Positions 34,949 through 44,798 are shown, counted from the stretch's first letter. The stretch: 64,000 nucleotides of DNA from Streptomyces dangxiongensis (GCF_003675325.1 NZ_CP033073.1:4526001-4590000), one strand, 5' to 3'. The notes: generated from the sequence alone by a model not told the origin. Numbers and translations: made by a program.

Positions 34949-35003
34949 GACCAGCACACTAGCTGGCGGCGGATCCGTGGGGGAGCAGGTCCCGGAGAGC
35001 GCG

Positions 35004-35037
35004 GAAGACCCCGCCGTCGTAGGACGGCGGGGTCTTC
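35004..35037 (-). terminator. Terminator after FmdB gene
   Basis: GAAGACCCCGCCGTC (35004-35018) and GACGGCGGGGTCTTC (35023-35037) form a perfect 15-bp stem with loop GTAG, 12 bases beyond the FmdB stop on the minus strand. Confidence 0.85.
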
Positions 35038-35048
35038 GGGGAGAGGTC

Positions 35049-35381
35049 TCAGGCGGCGGAGCTGCTGCTGGAGGAGCCGGAGCCCGTCGAGGACGAACCC
35101 GCGGAGGACGAACCCGAGGACGGGGTCGCCGACGAGGCCGCCTTCGAGTCGGACGACGACGAGCCCGACGACGACTTCGACGCCGGCGCGCTGCTCGACG
35201 TGGAGCCCCGCGAGTCGTTGCGGTAGAAGCCGGAGCCCTTGAAGACGATGCCGACCGCGGAGAAGACCTTCTTCAGGCGGCCGTGGCAGTTGGGGCACTC
35301 GGTCAGGGCGTCATCGGTGAACTTCTGCACCGCCTCGAGGCCCTCGCCGCACTCGGTGCACTGGTACTGGTAGGTCGGCAC
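35049..35381 (-). CDS. FmdB-family zinc-ribbon protein with Ser-rich tail
   Basis: This 110-aa protein has an N-terminal FmdB zinc ribbon (residues 1-45: PTYQYQCTECG and CPNCHGRLKKVF, two CxxC pairs) ending in the VFSAVGIVFKGSGFY box. The remaining half is almost only Ser, Gly, Ala and Thr and probably disordered. GTG 35381 with AGGAGGA upstream is clearly better than the 35408 start. FmdB proteins are putative regulators; the role here is unknown. Confidence 0.92.
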   Translation of the reverse strand: MPTYQYQCTECGEGLEAVQKFTDDALTECPNCHGRLKKVFSAVGIVFKGSGFYRNDSRGSTSSSAPASKSSSGSSSSDSKAASSATPSSGSSSAGSSSTGSGSSSSSSAA

Positions 35382-35448
35382 TGTCTTCCTCCTGGCACTC
35401 TCACTCAATGAGTGCTAACGACGGTCCATAGTGACGTATTCCCGGGGA

Positions 35449-36744
35449 TCAGTCCACCGTGACCGGCACGCGGTGACCGACGCCACGTGCGACCGTGCGG
35501 TTGCGGGGCGGCGGGACCAGCCGGGAGCGCAGCGCCAGCAGGGTGATCAGCGCTAGCACGGTGCCGGCCATCGGCACCAGGAATCCCGCGCCGTCCCACA
35601 GCCGGTCCTCGAGCTGTCCGGCGACCGTCACGGCGGCGGCCTGGCCGAGCGCGACGGCGCCGGTCAGCCAGGTGAAGGCCTCCGTGCGGGCACCGGCCGG
35701 GACCAGGCCCTCCACCAGTGTGTAGCCCGTGATCAGCGAGGGCGCGATGCACATGCCGACCAGCAGGCCGAGCGCGGCGAGCAGCAGCACCGAGTGCGCC
35801 GTCCACAGGGCGGACGCGGCCAGCGCGAGTGCCGCGTAGCCGACGACCAGGCGCTTGTGGGGCGCCACCTTCCAGGCGATCGCGCCGCAGACGATGCCGG
35901 ACAGCATGTTCCCGGCGGCGAAGGTGCCGTAGAGGACGCCGTTCAGGCCGGGCTCGCCGATCGACTCGGTGAACGCCGCCAGGGACACCTGCATGCCGCC
36001 GAAGACCGAGCCGATCCCCAGGAAGGTCACGACCAGCACACGCACGCCGGGGATGCGCAGGGCGGAGACGTGCTGCACGCGCGCGTGCCCGTCGTCGCCG
36101 GTCACCGAGGGCTGCGTGCTCTTCTGCGCGGCGAACAGCAGGCCGCCGACGAGGGTCAGCGCGGCCTCCGTGACCAGGCCCGCCGTCGGCGCCACGGCCG
36201 TGCACAGGGCGGTGGCCAGCAGGGGGCCGAAGACGAAGGTCAGCTCGTCCGTGACCGACTCGAACGCCGCCGCGGTGGTCATCAGGGGCGAGCCCTGGAG
36301 CTTCACGCCCCAGCGGGCCCGCACCATCGGGCCGACCTGCGGCACCGAGGCGCCCGTCGGGACGGCCGCGAGGAACAGGGCCCACAGGGGCGCGTGCCCG
36401 AGGGCGAGGGCCGTCAGTGTCAGGCCGGCGAGCGTGTGCACCAGGACGCCGGGGACCAGCACGGCGCGCTGTCCGTAACGGTCCGCCAGACGGCCGCTGT
36501 AAGGCGCGAACAGCGCCATGGAGACACCGGTGGCGGCCGCGACGGCACCCGCGGCGCCGTACGAGCCGGTGGTGTGCTGCACCAGCAGCACGATGGAGAT
36601 GGTGAGCATCGCGAACGGCTGACGCGCCGCGAAGCCGGGGACCAGGAACGTCCAGGCGCCGCGGGTGCGCAGTAGCTGTCCGTATCCAGGGCGGGACGAC
36701 GCCTGCGGGTTCTCCGCCGGCTCGGTGGTGACCGTGGACGCCAC
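35449..36744 (-). CDS. MFS transporter
   Basis: This 431-aa protein has about 12 membrane helices and motif A (YSGRLADRYGQRAVLVPG, in two parts SGRLADRYGQ and RAVLVPG). It starts at GTG 36744 behind GAAAGG. The type is YfcJ/arabinose-efflux-like; the substrate is unknown. A possible regulatory hairpin CTCTGC-atcag-GCAGAG lies at 36876-36892 upstream. No regulator gene is adjacent. Confidence 0.9.
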   Translation of the reverse strand: MASTVTTEPAENPQASSRPGYGQLLRTRGAWTFLVPGFAARQPFAMLTISIVLLVQHTTGSYGAAGAVAAATGVSMALFAPYSGRLADRYGQRAVLVPGVLVHTLAGLTLTALALGHAPLWALFLAAVPTGASVPQVGPMVRARWGVKLQGSPLMTTAAAFESVTDELTFVFGPLLATALCTAVAPTAGLVTEAALTLVGGLLFAAQKSTQPSVTGDDGHARVQHVSALRIPGVRVLVVTFLGIGSVFGGMQVSLAAFTESIGEPGLNGVLYGTFAAGNMLSGIVCGAIAWKVAPHKRLVVGYAALALAASALWTAHSVLLLAALGLLVGMCIAPSLITGYTLVEGLVPAGARTEAFTWLTGAVALGQAAAVTVAGQLEDRLWDGAGFLVPMAGTVLALITLLALRSRLVPPPRNRTVARGVGHRVPVTVD

Positions 36745-37094
36745 GGCCCGTGCCTTTCTTCCGCCTGGTAGCGCGCCCGTGCGGGGGCGCCGAGAGCTGT
36801 CCTCTTGCGCGGAACTGCGGTAGATACCGGGGCCTCTGCGAAAGGGCGTTTCCGGCCGCCATACGGTCGCGCCAGCTCTGCATCAGGCAGAGTTGGTTCG
36901 ATCAGTGCGCCTTTATCGTACAGGGATCAAGGCTTTGCGCCCCTGTGAAGATGAGCACCGTCGGGCGTGTCCGCCTGTGATCGGCGCGGGTGTGAATCGT
37001 ACGAAACGCGGTCGTGACGCTTCCCGACCGACGGGTGCCCCCGCCCGCGCGCCCGGTGCTCACCCGAGAAGCCCCCTCCCGCCCGGCCGCACGC
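36745..37094. other. Intergenic region upstream of MFS gene
   Basis: These 350 bases lie between the MFS start and the antiporter stop, both on minus. I see the CTCTGC/GCAGAG hairpin at 36876-36892 and A/T-richer promoter-like sequence around 36895-36930, but no gene. Confidence 0.5.
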
Positions 37095-38600
37095 TCACCG
37101 TCGGCCGTCCGCCTCGCCGGTGCCCAGCCAGCTCGCCAGTTTGCCGCCGCGGGCGACCGCGCGCAGCCGGCGTTCCGCCGCGTCGCGGACCGGGTCGGTG
37201 GCGACGACCAGCAGCTCGTCGCCCCGTCTGAGCACGGTCGTGGGCAGCGGCACGAACGACTTGTCCGCGCGCACGACGAGGGTGACGGCGGCACCGGCCG
37301 GCAGCCGCAGCTCGTTGACCTCCACGCCGTGCATCCGTGAGCCCTCGGGGATCGAGACCGACAGCAGGTGCCCGCGCAGCCGCTCCAGGGGCGCCGACTC
37401 GATGCCGAGGTCGGAGGCCTCGCCCTGCTCGCCCAGACGCAGGGTGCGCGCCAGCCACGGCAGGGTCGGCCCCTGGACGAGGGTGTAGACGACGACCAGC
37501 ACGAAGACGATGTTGAAGATGCGGTGGCTGTCGGTGACGCCGTTGACCATGGGGATGGTCGCCAGGATGACGGGCACGGCGCCCCGCAGTCCGGCCCACG
37601 ACATCAGGACCTGCTCCTGCCACGGCACCCGGAACGGGGCGAGGCTGGACACCACGCTCAGCGGCCGGGCCACCATGGTCAGGATCAGCCCGATGACCAG
37701 CGCGGGCCAGACGTCGTCGCCCAGCTCGTGCGGGGTGACCAGCAGGCCGAGCATGACGAACATGCCGATCTGGGCGATCCAGCCGAGCCCCTCGGCGAAG
37801 CCGCGCGTGGCGGGCCAGTGGGGGAGTTTGGCGTTGCCGAGCACCATGGAGGCCAGGTAGACGGCGAGGAAGCCGCTGCCGTGTGCCAGGGCGCCGGCGG
37901 CGTACGCCGTGACGGCGATCGCCAGCACGGCGATCGGGTAGAGGCCGGAGGCGGGCAGGGCCACGTGCTTGAGCCCCCAGGAGCCGAACCAGCCCACCGC
38001 GAGCCCCAGGGCCGCGCCGATGGCCAGCTCCAGGGCTATCTCGCCCAGCAGCACGTACCAGTGGTCGACCGGGCCGGCGGTGGAGAAGGCGACGACCAGG
38101 ATGACCACCGGGGCGTCGTTGAAGCCGGACTCCGCCTCCAGCGTGCCCATCACGCGCGCGGGGAGCGGGATGCGCCGCAGTACGGAGAAGACCGCCGCCG
38201 CGTCCGTCGACGAGACCACCGCTCCGATGATGAGCGCCTGCCGCCACTCCAGCCCGATCAGGTAGTGCGCGCCCGCCGCGGTGACCCCCACACTGACCGC
38301 GACTCCGGCCGTCGCCAGGACGGAGGCGGAGGGCAGGACCGGCCGGACCTCCTTCCACTTCGTGCCGAGGCCACCCTCGGCGAGGATCACGACCAGGGCC
38401 GCGTACCCCATGACCTGGGTCACCTCGGCGCTGTTGAAGTGGATGTCGCCGATGCCGTCCTGGCCCATGAGGACGCCGATGCCCAGGTAGACGAGCAGGC
38501 TGGGGAGCCCGCTGCGCGAAGAGATCCGGACAGCCGCGACGGCGACCAGCAGGACGACGGAGCAGACGAGCAGGAGCTGGTTGAGGTGGTGGACAGTCAG
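37095..38600 (-). CDS. K+/H+ antiporter (NhaP2/CvrA type), CTG start
   Basis: This 501-aa protein has about 12 membrane helices of the CPA1 Na+/H+ exchanger fold (SSTDAAAVFSVLR and ESGFNDAPVVILV, the transport core) and a C-terminal TrkA_C domain (about residues 415-490), as in K+/proton antiporters. An ATG at 38468 would delete the first helix. The frame continues upstream to CTG 38600, which follows GGAGGAGG at about nine bases and gives the expected N-terminus (TVHHLNQLLLVCSVVLL). I therefore call a CTG start. Confidence 0.88.
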   Translation of the reverse strand: MTVHHLNQLLLVCSVVLLVAVAAVRISSRSGLPSLLVYLGIGVLMGQDGIGDIHFNSAEVTQVMGYAALVVILAEGGLGTKWKEVRPVLPSASVLATAGVAVSVGVTAAGAHYLIGLEWRQALIIGAVVSSTDAAAVFSVLRRIPLPARVMGTLEAESGFNDAPVVILVVAFSTAGPVDHWYVLLGEIALELAIGAALGLAVGWFGSWGLKHVALPASGLYPIAVLAIAVTAYAAGALAHGSGFLAVYLASMVLGNAKLPHWPATRGFAEGLGWIAQIGMFVMLGLLVTPHELGDDVWPALVIGLILTMVARPLSVVSSLAPFRVPWQEQVLMSWAGLRGAVPVILATIPMVNGVTDSHRIFNIVFVLVVVYTLVQGPTLPWLARTLRLGEQGEASDLGIESAPLERLRGHLLSVSIPEGSRMHGVEVNELRLPAGAAVTLVVRADKSFVPLPTTVLRRGDELLVVATDPVRDAAERRLRAVARGGKLASWLGTGEADGRR

Positions 38601-38813
38601 CGGGCGTTCCTCCTCCGAGATGGCCGGTTACTTCGTTACCTTACCTAACTCTTGACGCTTTCTTGACGTTCCGCAGGGCAAGATCGAACGCTCGTGCGCG
38701 CCGGTTCCCGACTCCGCGTCAAGCGGCGCAGGGCCCTGCGCCTATGGTTGCTCCAGCGCTCATTCAAAGTCACAGCCCGACCTGCCGCTCGCGTTAGGAC
38801 AGCAAGGACAGCG

Positions 38814-41711
38814 ATGCCCCCCAAGACCACCGCCACAACGGGTGACAAGCCCGCCAAGTCCGGCAGGAAGAAGGGGCGCAAAGCCCGACTCGTCGTGCTC
38901 GTGCTGGTTCTGGCCCTCATCGGGGGCATCGCCTACGGGGCGTACTGGTCGATCAGCACCGTCCGCGCCTCCTTCCCGCAGACCACGGGTTCGATCAAGC
39001 TCGACGGCCTGTCCGGCCCGGTCGACGTCAGGCGGGACGGCAACGGCATCCCGCAGGTCTACGCCTCCTCCGACGAGGACCTGTTCATGGCGCAGGGCTA
39101 TGTCCAGGCGCAGGACCGGTTCTACGAGATGGACGTGCGCCGGCACATGACCTCCGGCCGCCTGTCGGAGATGTTCGGCAAGGGCCAGGTCAAGAACGAC
39201 GAGTTCCTGCGCACCCTCGGCTGGCACCGGATCGCCCAGCGGGAGTACGACACCAAGCTGTCGCCCGCCGCGAAGAAGTACCTCCGGGCGTACGCCGAGG
39301 GGGTCAACGCGTACCTCGAGGGCAAGGACGGCGCGGACCTCTCCCTGGAGTACGCGGCCCTGGGTCTCACCAACGACTACAAGCCGGAGAAGTGGACCCC
39401 GGTCGACTCCGTCGCCTGGCTGAAGGCGATGGCCTGGGACCTGCGCGGCAACATGCAGGACGAGATCGACCGCGCCCTGATGACCAGCCGTCTCGGCCCG
39501 CAGCAGATCCAGGACCTGTACCCGCAGTACCCCTACGGCCGCCACAAGCCGATCGTGCAGGAGGGCCAGTACGACGAGCTGAACAAGAGCTTCCAGCCGG
39601 GCGGCGCCACGGGCACCTCGCAGACGCCCGGCACGACGGGGACGACCGGTACCACCGGCACCACGGGTACGAGCGGCGCCACGGGCACCACCGGCACGAC
39701 CGGTACGGCAGGCACCTCGGGCACCGCCGGCACCACAGGTGGCTCGGCGGGCGGCTCCCAGGGCACGGCGGGCACGACCGGCTCCACCATCACGGGGGCG
39801 AGCGGTTCGGGCCTCACGAGCCAGCTAGGGGGCCTCTACAACGTCCTGGACGACGTCCCCGCGGCCGTCGGCGTGAACGGTCAGGGCATCGGTTCGAACT
39901 CCTGGGTCGTCGCCGGGAAGTACACCGTCAGCAAGAAGCCCCTCCTCGCCAACGACCCGCACCTGTCGGCGTCCCTGCCGTCCGTCTGGTACCAGATGGG
40001 CCTGCACTGCCGGACCGTGTCGGGCAAGTGCCAGTACGACGTCGCCGGCTACACCTTTGCCGGCATGCCCGGTGTGATCATCGGTCACAACGCGAAGATC
40101 GCCTGGGGCCTGACCAACTCCGGCGTCGACGTCACCGACCTGTACCTGGAGAAGGTGACCGCGAACGGTTACCTGTACGACGGCAAGGTCCGGCCCTTCA
40201 AGACCCGCGACGAGACCATCGAGGTCGCCGGCGGCAAGTCCAAGACGATCGTCGTCCGGCAGACCCAGGACGGCATGCCGCTGCTGTCCGACCGTGACGA
40301 CGAACTCGTCCAGGTCGGCAGGAAGGCCGCCGTCAACACGGCCGCACCCGACCGCGGCGACGGTTACGGCATCGCCCTGAGGTGGACCGCCCTCGACGCG
40401 GGCACCACCATGGACGCGGTGTTCGCCCTCGACAGGGCGGCGGACTGGAGCGAGTTCCGCTCGGCGGCGGCCCTGTTCGACGTGCCCTCGCAGAACCTGG
40501 TCTACGCCGACACGGACGACCACATCGGCTACACGCTGCCCGGCAAGATCCCCACGCGCTCCGCCGCGGACGACGGCTCCATCCCGGCGCCCGGCTGGGA
40601 GTCGAAGTACCGCTGGACCGGCTTCATCAAGCAGGACGAGCTGCCCTACGAGTACGACCCCGCGCGCGGCTACATCGTCACCGCCAACCAGGCCGCCGTC
40701 GGCAAGGACGCGTACCCGTACACGCTCACCGCCGACTGGGGTTACGGCACCCGCAGCCAGCGCATCACCGACCTGATCGAGTCCAAGATCAAGGACGGCG
40801 GCAAGATCTCCACCGAGGACATGCGGCAGATGCAGTTGGACAACAGCAGCGAGATCGCCAAGCTCCTGGTGCCCAAGCTGCTGAAGCTCGACCTGGACGA
40901 CCCGGACGTCCGCGAGGCGCAGAAGCTGCTGGAGGGCTGGGACTACACCCAGGACGCCGACTCCGCCGCGGCCGCCTACTTCAACTCGGTGTGGCGCAAC
41001 ATCCTCAAGCTCGCCTTCGGCAACAAGCTCCCCAAGGAGCTGCGCGTCAAGGGGCAGTGCCTGTGGGTCGACAAGATAGACAGCACCGGCCCGGTCGACG
41101 ACGACACCAAGGTCCGCGAGTGCGGCCAGCGCGACGCCGACCAGGCGCAGCCGGACGGCGGCGACCGCTGGTTCGAGGTCGTGCGCACCCTGATGGACAA
41201 GCCGGACAGCGACTGGTGGAAGACGCCCAGGTCGGGCACCCGCCCCGGTGCGGCCAACCGCGACCAGCTCTTCGCCCGCGCGATGATCGACGCCCGCTGG
41301 GAGCTGACCGCCAAGCTCGGCAAGGACATCGACACCTGGAGCTGGGGCCGGCTGCACCGCCTGTTCCTGAAGAACCAGACGCTCGGCACCGAGGGCCCCA
41401 AGGCCGTGCAGTACCTCCTCAACCGCGGCCCCTGGAAGCTCAGCGGCGGCGAGGCGGCGGTGAACGCGTCCGGCTGGAACGCCGCCGGCGGCTACAACGT
41501 CGTGTGGGTACCGTCCATGCGGATGGTGGTCAACCTCGCCGACCTCGACAAGTCCAAGTGGATCAACCTGGCGGGTGCCTCCGGGCACGCCTTCAGCGCG
41601 CACTACACGGACCAGACGGGCCTGTGGGCCAAGGGCGAGCTGCTGCCCTGGTCGTTCTCGGACAAGGCGGTCGGCAGGAGCACGAGCGACACCCTCGTCC
41701 TCAAGCCGTGA
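38814..41711 (+). CDS. Penicillin acylase family Ntn-hydrolase, secreted
   Basis: This 965-aa protein has a basic N-terminus, one membrane/signal helix (about residues 25-45), an alpha-chain domain, and a beta-chain whose autoprocessed N-terminus is probably Ser361 in GSNSWVV. Family members hydrolyse amides such as acyl-homoserine lactones or beta-lactam side chains. Residues about 263-335, just before the cleavage site, are a Gly/Thr/Ser/Ala repeat tract (TGTTGTTG), far longer than a usual spacer peptide. ATG 38814 follows AAGGA; the frame to 38694 lacks a ribosome site. A strong terminator follows. Confidence 0.92.
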   Translation: MPPKTTATTGDKPAKSGRKKGRKARLVVLVLVLALIGGIAYGAYWSISTVRASFPQTTGSIKLDGLSGPVDVRRDGNGIPQVYASSDEDLFMAQGYVQAQDRFYEMDVRRHMTSGRLSEMFGKGQVKNDEFLRTLGWHRIAQREYDTKLSPAAKKYLRAYAEGVNAYLEGKDGADLSLEYAALGLTNDYKPEKWTPVDSVAWLKAMAWDLRGNMQDEIDRALMTSRLGPQQIQDLYPQYPYGRHKPIVQEGQYDELNKSFQPGGATGTSQTPGTTGTTGTTGTTGTSGATGTTGTTGTAGTSGTAGTTGGSAGGSQGTAGTTGSTITGASGSGLTSQLGGLYNVLDDVPAAVGVNGQGIGSNSWVVAGKYTVSKKPLLANDPHLSASLPSVWYQMGLHCRTVSGKCQYDVAGYTFAGMPGVIIGHNAKIAWGLTNSGVDVTDLYLEKVTANGYLYDGKVRPFKTRDETIEVAGGKSKTIVVRQTQDGMPLLSDRDDELVQVGRKAAVNTAAPDRGDGYGIALRWTALDAGTTMDAVFALDRAADWSEFRSAAALFDVPSQNLVYADTDDHIGYTLPGKIPTRSAADDGSIPAPGWESKYRWTGFIKQDELPYEYDPARGYIVTANQAAVGKDAYPYTLTADWGYGTRSQRITDLIESKIKDGGKISTEDMRQMQLDNSSEIAKLLVPKLLKLDLDDPDVREAQKLLEGWDYTQDADSAAAAYFNSVWRNILKLAFGNKLPKELRVKGQCLWVDKIDSTGPVDDDTKVRECGQRDADQAQPDGGDRWFEVVRTLMDKPDSDWWKTPRSGTRPGAANRDQLFARAMIDARWELTAKLGKDIDTWSWGRLHRLFLKNQTLGTEGPKAVQYLLNRGPWKLSGGEAAVNASGWNAAGGYNVVWVPSMRMVVNLADLDKSKWINLAGASGHAFSAHYTDQTGLWAKGELLPWSFSDKAVGRSTSDTLVLKP

Positions 41712-41730
41712 GCCGCTGACGGCACAGCAC

Positions 41731-41766
41731 GGGAAAGGCCCTCCACGCGCGTGGAGGGCCTTTCCC
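41731..41766. terminator. Bidirectional terminator
   Basis: GGGAAAGGCCCTCCAC (41731-41746) and GTGGAGGGCCTTTCCC (41751-41766) form a perfect 16-bp stem with loop GCGC between the convergent acylase and cyclo-ligase genes. Confidence 0.85.
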
Positions 41767-41849
41767 GTCCGCGAAGCCCGGGGACCCGCGGGACGTCCGC
41801 GGAGCCCGGGGGACCGCGAGGGACACCGGCCGTGCGGACGCCCGGTCCG

Positions 41850-42470
41850 TCAGCCGGGCGCGAAACGGTGCACGCCGCGGGGCGTCACCGCCGCGTGCAC
41901 CGGCTTGTCGTGCGCCTCGGCCGGGACCCGCCCGACGACCTCCGTGTCGTACAGCAGCACCACCAGCCGGGGGCGTGCGCCGGCCCGCTCGAGACGGGCC
42001 AGCACCCGGTCGTACGAGCCTCCGCCGCGCCCCAGGCGCATCCCGCGCCCGTCCACCGCGAGCCCCGGCAGCAGGACGACGTCCGCGCCCGTCACGGCGT
42101 CCGGGCCGAGACGCGCGCCGGACGGCTCGGACAGCGTCATCCTCCCGCCGTGCCGGACCCGCGCGAGGGAGTCCCGGCCGGTGTACTCGCCCCAGTCCAG
42201 ATCGTTGTCGGGCAGCAGCACGGGGAGCAGCACCCGCACCCCGCGGGCGCGCAGCGCGTCCACCAGCGCGAGCGTGCCCGGTTCGCCGCCCACGGAGACG
42301 TACGCCGCCACCGTGCGCGCGTCGGCCAGCTCGGGCAGCTCCAGCGCGCGTTCCGCCAGCGCGCGGCCCGCCTCCCGGACGTCATCCGCCGTCAACCCGT
42401 TCCTCACCGCGAGGATCTCCCGCCGCAACCCGCCCTTGTCAGGCTCGCCCGTACGTCCGCCGAGTTCCAC
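41850..42470 (-). CDS. 5-formyltetrahydrofolate cyclo-ligase
   Basis: This 206-aa enzyme converts 5-formyl-THF to 5,10-methenyl-THF with ATP. The end motif GRGGGSYDRVL and the N-terminal KGGLRREILAVRNGL with basic residues are typical. GTG 42470 gives the normal length; the frame to 42569 would overlap galU's start. It is divergent from galU, about 97 bp away. Confidence 0.92.
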   Translation of the reverse strand: MELGGRTGEPDKGGLRREILAVRNGLTADDVREAGRALAERALELPELADARTVAAYVSVGGEPGTLALVDALRARGVRVLLPVLLPDNDLDWGEYTGRDSLARVRHGGRMTLSEPSGARLGPDAVTGADVVLLPGLAVDGRGMRLGRGGGSYDRVLARLERAGARPRLVVLLYDTEVVGRVPAEAHDKPVHAAVTPRGVHRFAPG

Positions 42471-42567
42471 TGGTCGTTCTCGCACCCTTCTCTTAATGCA
42501 GGCGATATAAGGCTCAACCAACCGGAGCCACAGATCTCCCACAAAGACACCGGATATGGTTGCGGGC

Positions 42568-43479
42568 ATGACTCAGTCCCACCCCAGGATCAGCAAGGCT
42601 GTCATCCCCGCGGCAGGTCTCGGCACCCGGTTCCTGCCGGCGACCAAAGCCACTCCCAAGGAGATGCTGCCGGTTGTGGACAAGCCGGCGATCCAGTATG
42701 TGGTCGAGGAGGCCGTGGCGGCGGGACTCGACGACGTCCTCATGGTCACCGGGCGCAACAAGCGCCCCCTGGAGGACCACTTCGACCGCAACTACGAGCT
42801 GGAGTCGGCGCTCGGCAAGAAGGGCGACGCCGAACGGCTCGCGAAGGTGCAGGAGTCCAGCGACCTGGCCACCATGCACTACGTGCGCCAGGGCGACCCC
42901 CGGGGACTCGGTCACGCCGTGCTGTGCGCCGCCCCGCACGTCGGTCACGAACCGTTCGCCGTCCTCCTCGGTGACGACCTCATCGACCCGCGGGACCCCC
43001 TGCTCCAGCGCATGATCGAGGTCCAGGAGCGGCACGGCGGCAGCGTGATCGCCCTCATGGAGGTCGCGCCCGAGCAGATGCACCTCTACGGCTGCGCGGC
43101 CGTGGAGGCCACCGCCGACGGCGACGTGGTCAAGGTGACCGGACTGGTCGAGAAGCCGGACCCGGCGGACGCCCCCTCGAACTACGCGGTCATCGGCCGC
43201 TACGTCCTCGACCCGCGCATCTTCGGCATACTGCGCACCACCGAGCCGGGCCGCGGCGGCGAGATCCAGCTCACCGACGCCCTCCAGCAGCTCGCCCAGG
43301 ACGAGAAGGCCGGCGGCCCCGTGCACGGCGTCGTCTTCAAGGGCCGCCGCTATGACACCGGCGACCGCGGCGACTACCTCCGTGCCATTGTCAGACTCGC
43401 ATGCGAACGTGAGGACCTGGGCCCGGACTTCCGGACCTGGCTCCGCAGTTACGTAGCCGAGGAGATGCAGCAGCCTTGA
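42568..43479 (+). CDS. galU: UTP-glucose-1-phosphate uridylyltransferase
   Basis: This 303-aa enzyme makes UDP-glucose for polysaccharide and wall sugar synthesis. The nucleotide-binding motif AAGLGTRFLPATK, the KEMLPVVDKP box and VEKP with the GDRGDYLRA end are diagnostic. ATG 42568 starts MTQSHPRISKAV; ATG 42556 is an alternative. Its stop overlaps the TTG of the MoeA-like gene, so the two are coupled. Confidence 0.95.
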   Translation: MTQSHPRISKAVIPAAGLGTRFLPATKATPKEMLPVVDKPAIQYVVEEAVAAGLDDVLMVTGRNKRPLEDHFDRNYELESALGKKGDAERLAKVQESSDLATMHYVRQGDPRGLGHAVLCAAPHVGHEPFAVLLGDDLIDPRDPLLQRMIEVQERHGGSVIALMEVAPEQMHLYGCAAVEATADGDVVKVTGLVEKPDPADAPSNYAVIGRYVLDPRIFGILRTTEPGRGGEIQLTDALQQLAQDEKAGGPVHGVVFKGRRYDTGDRGDYLRAIVRLACEREDLGPDFRTWLRSYVAEEMQQP

Positions 43480-44798
43480 GCAGCGCCGCGACCCGCCCCG
43501 CCGCCCCGGACGACCTGTGGTCGGTGGACGAGCACCTGGAGGACATCCTCTCGGCCGTCCGCCCCCTGGAACCCATCGAGCTGCAACTGCTCGACGCCCA
43601 GGGCTGCGTCCTGGTCGAGGACGTCATGGTGCCGGTGTCCCTGCCGCCGTTCGACAACAGCTCCATGGACGGGTACGCGGTGCGGGTCGCGGACATCGCG
43701 GGCGCCGGCGAGGAGTTCCCGGCCGTCCTGGAGGTCGTCGGGGACGTCGCGGCGGGCGCGGCCGACCCGGTCCGGGTCGGTCCCGGGCAGGCCGCGCGCA
43801 TCATGACCGGCGCGCCGCTGCCGCCCGGCGCCGAGACCGTCGTCCCCGTCGAGTGGACCGACGGAGGGCTCGGCGAGGGCCCGGTGAGCGGCATGCGGTC
43901 GCGCAGCCTCGCTCCCCAGGGCGCCGAGGGGCACGTGCACGTGTACCGGTCCGCCGCGGCACGCGCGCACGTGCGCGCCAGGGGCAGCGACGTGAAGGCC
44001 GGCGACCTGGCCCTGGAGGCCGGCACGGTCCTCGGCCCGCCGCAGCTCGCGCTGCTCGCCGCGATCGGCCGCGGCACGGTCCGGGTGCGTCCGCGCCCGC
44101 GCGTGGTCGTCCTGTCCACCGGCAGCGAACTCGTGCAGCCCGGTGAGGAACTGGGCCCGGGTCAGATCCACGACTCCAACAGCTTCGCGCTCACCGCCGC
44201 CGCGCGGGACGCGGGCGCCATCGCCTACCGGGTCGGTGCCGTCGCCGACGACGCCGAGACGCTCCGCTCCACCATCGAGGATCAGCTCATCCGCGCGGAC
44301 CTGCTGGTGACCACGGGCGGCGTGAGCGTCGGGGCGTACGACGTCGTCAAGGAGGCGCTGTCGTACGCCGGTGACGCGGACGAGGCGGGCAGCGGCGTCG
44401 AGTTCCGCAGGCTCGCCATGCAGCCAGGCAAGCCCCAGGGCTTCGGCTCCATCGGCCCCGACCACATCCCGCTGCTGGCCCTGCCCGGCAACCCGGTGTC
44501 GTCGTACGTCTCCTTCGAGCTGTTCGTCCGACCCGCCATCCGCACCCTGTCGGGCCTGACGGACGTCCACCGGCCCCGCGCGCGGGCCGCGCTCACGGCG
44601 GACGAGGCGCTGCGCTCGCCCCGGGGGCGCCGCCAGTTCCTGCGCGGCGTCCACGCCGACGGGAAGGTCACCCCCGTGGGCGGCGCGGGCTCCCACCTCG
44701 TCGCGGCGCTCGCGCGGGCCAACGCGCTGATCGTCGTCCCCGAGGACGTGGAGTCGGTGGAGCCCGGCACCGAGGTGGAGGTCGTCCTCCTCGGCTGA
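43476..44798 (+). CDS. glp: MoeA/gephyrin-like protein (probable Glp)
   Basis: This 440-aa protein has the full MoeA layout: MoeA N-terminal domains (about residues 10-180), the MoCF/MogA-like domain (about 185-330, STGSELVQPGEELGPGQIHDSN region and TTGGVSVGAYD) and the C-terminal domain. MoeA inserts molybdate into adenylylated molybdopterin. In Actinobacteria the copy next to a SepX/GlpR-type membrane gene is Glp, a gephyrin-like FtsZ-binding division protein. Here sepX lies four genes downstream, so a division role is likely and the enzymatic role may be shared or lost. TTG 43476 overlaps the galU stop. Confidence 0.88.
   Translation: MSSAATRPAAPDDLWSVDEHLEDILSAVRPLEPIELQLLDAQGCVLVEDVMVPVSLPPFDNSSMDGYAVRVADIAGAGEEFPAVLEVVGDVAAGAADPVRVGPGQAARIMTGAPLPPGAETVVPVEWTDGGLGEGPVSGMRSRSLAPQGAEGHVHVYRSAAARAHVRARGSDVKAGDLALEAGTVLGPPQLALLAAIGRGTVRVRPRPRVVVLSTGSELVQPGEELGPGQIHDSNSFALTAAARDAGAIAYRVGAVADDAETLRSTIEDQLIRADLLVTTGGVSVGAYDVVKEALSYAGDADEAGSGVEFRRLAMQPGKPQGFGSIGPDHIPLLALPGNPVSSYVSFELFVRPAIRTLSGLTDVHRPRARAALTADEALRSPRGRRQFLRGVHADGKVTPVGGAGSHLVAALARANALIVVPEDVESVEPGTEVEVVLLG

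Noticed and set aside
37368..38648. 426-aa plus-strand frame over the antiporter
   Set aside because: Shadow frame rich in Asp, Gly, His and Arg; the opposite strand encodes clear membrane helices and exchanger motifs.
39600..39820. Repeat array as a noncoding element in the acylase gene
   Set aside because: The period is a multiple of three, the frame stays open and it encodes Gly/Thr repeats.
39825..41603. 592-aa antisense frame in the penicillin acylase gene
   Set aside because: Val/Gly/Arg-rich shadow protein with no domain; the plus strand is a full acylase.
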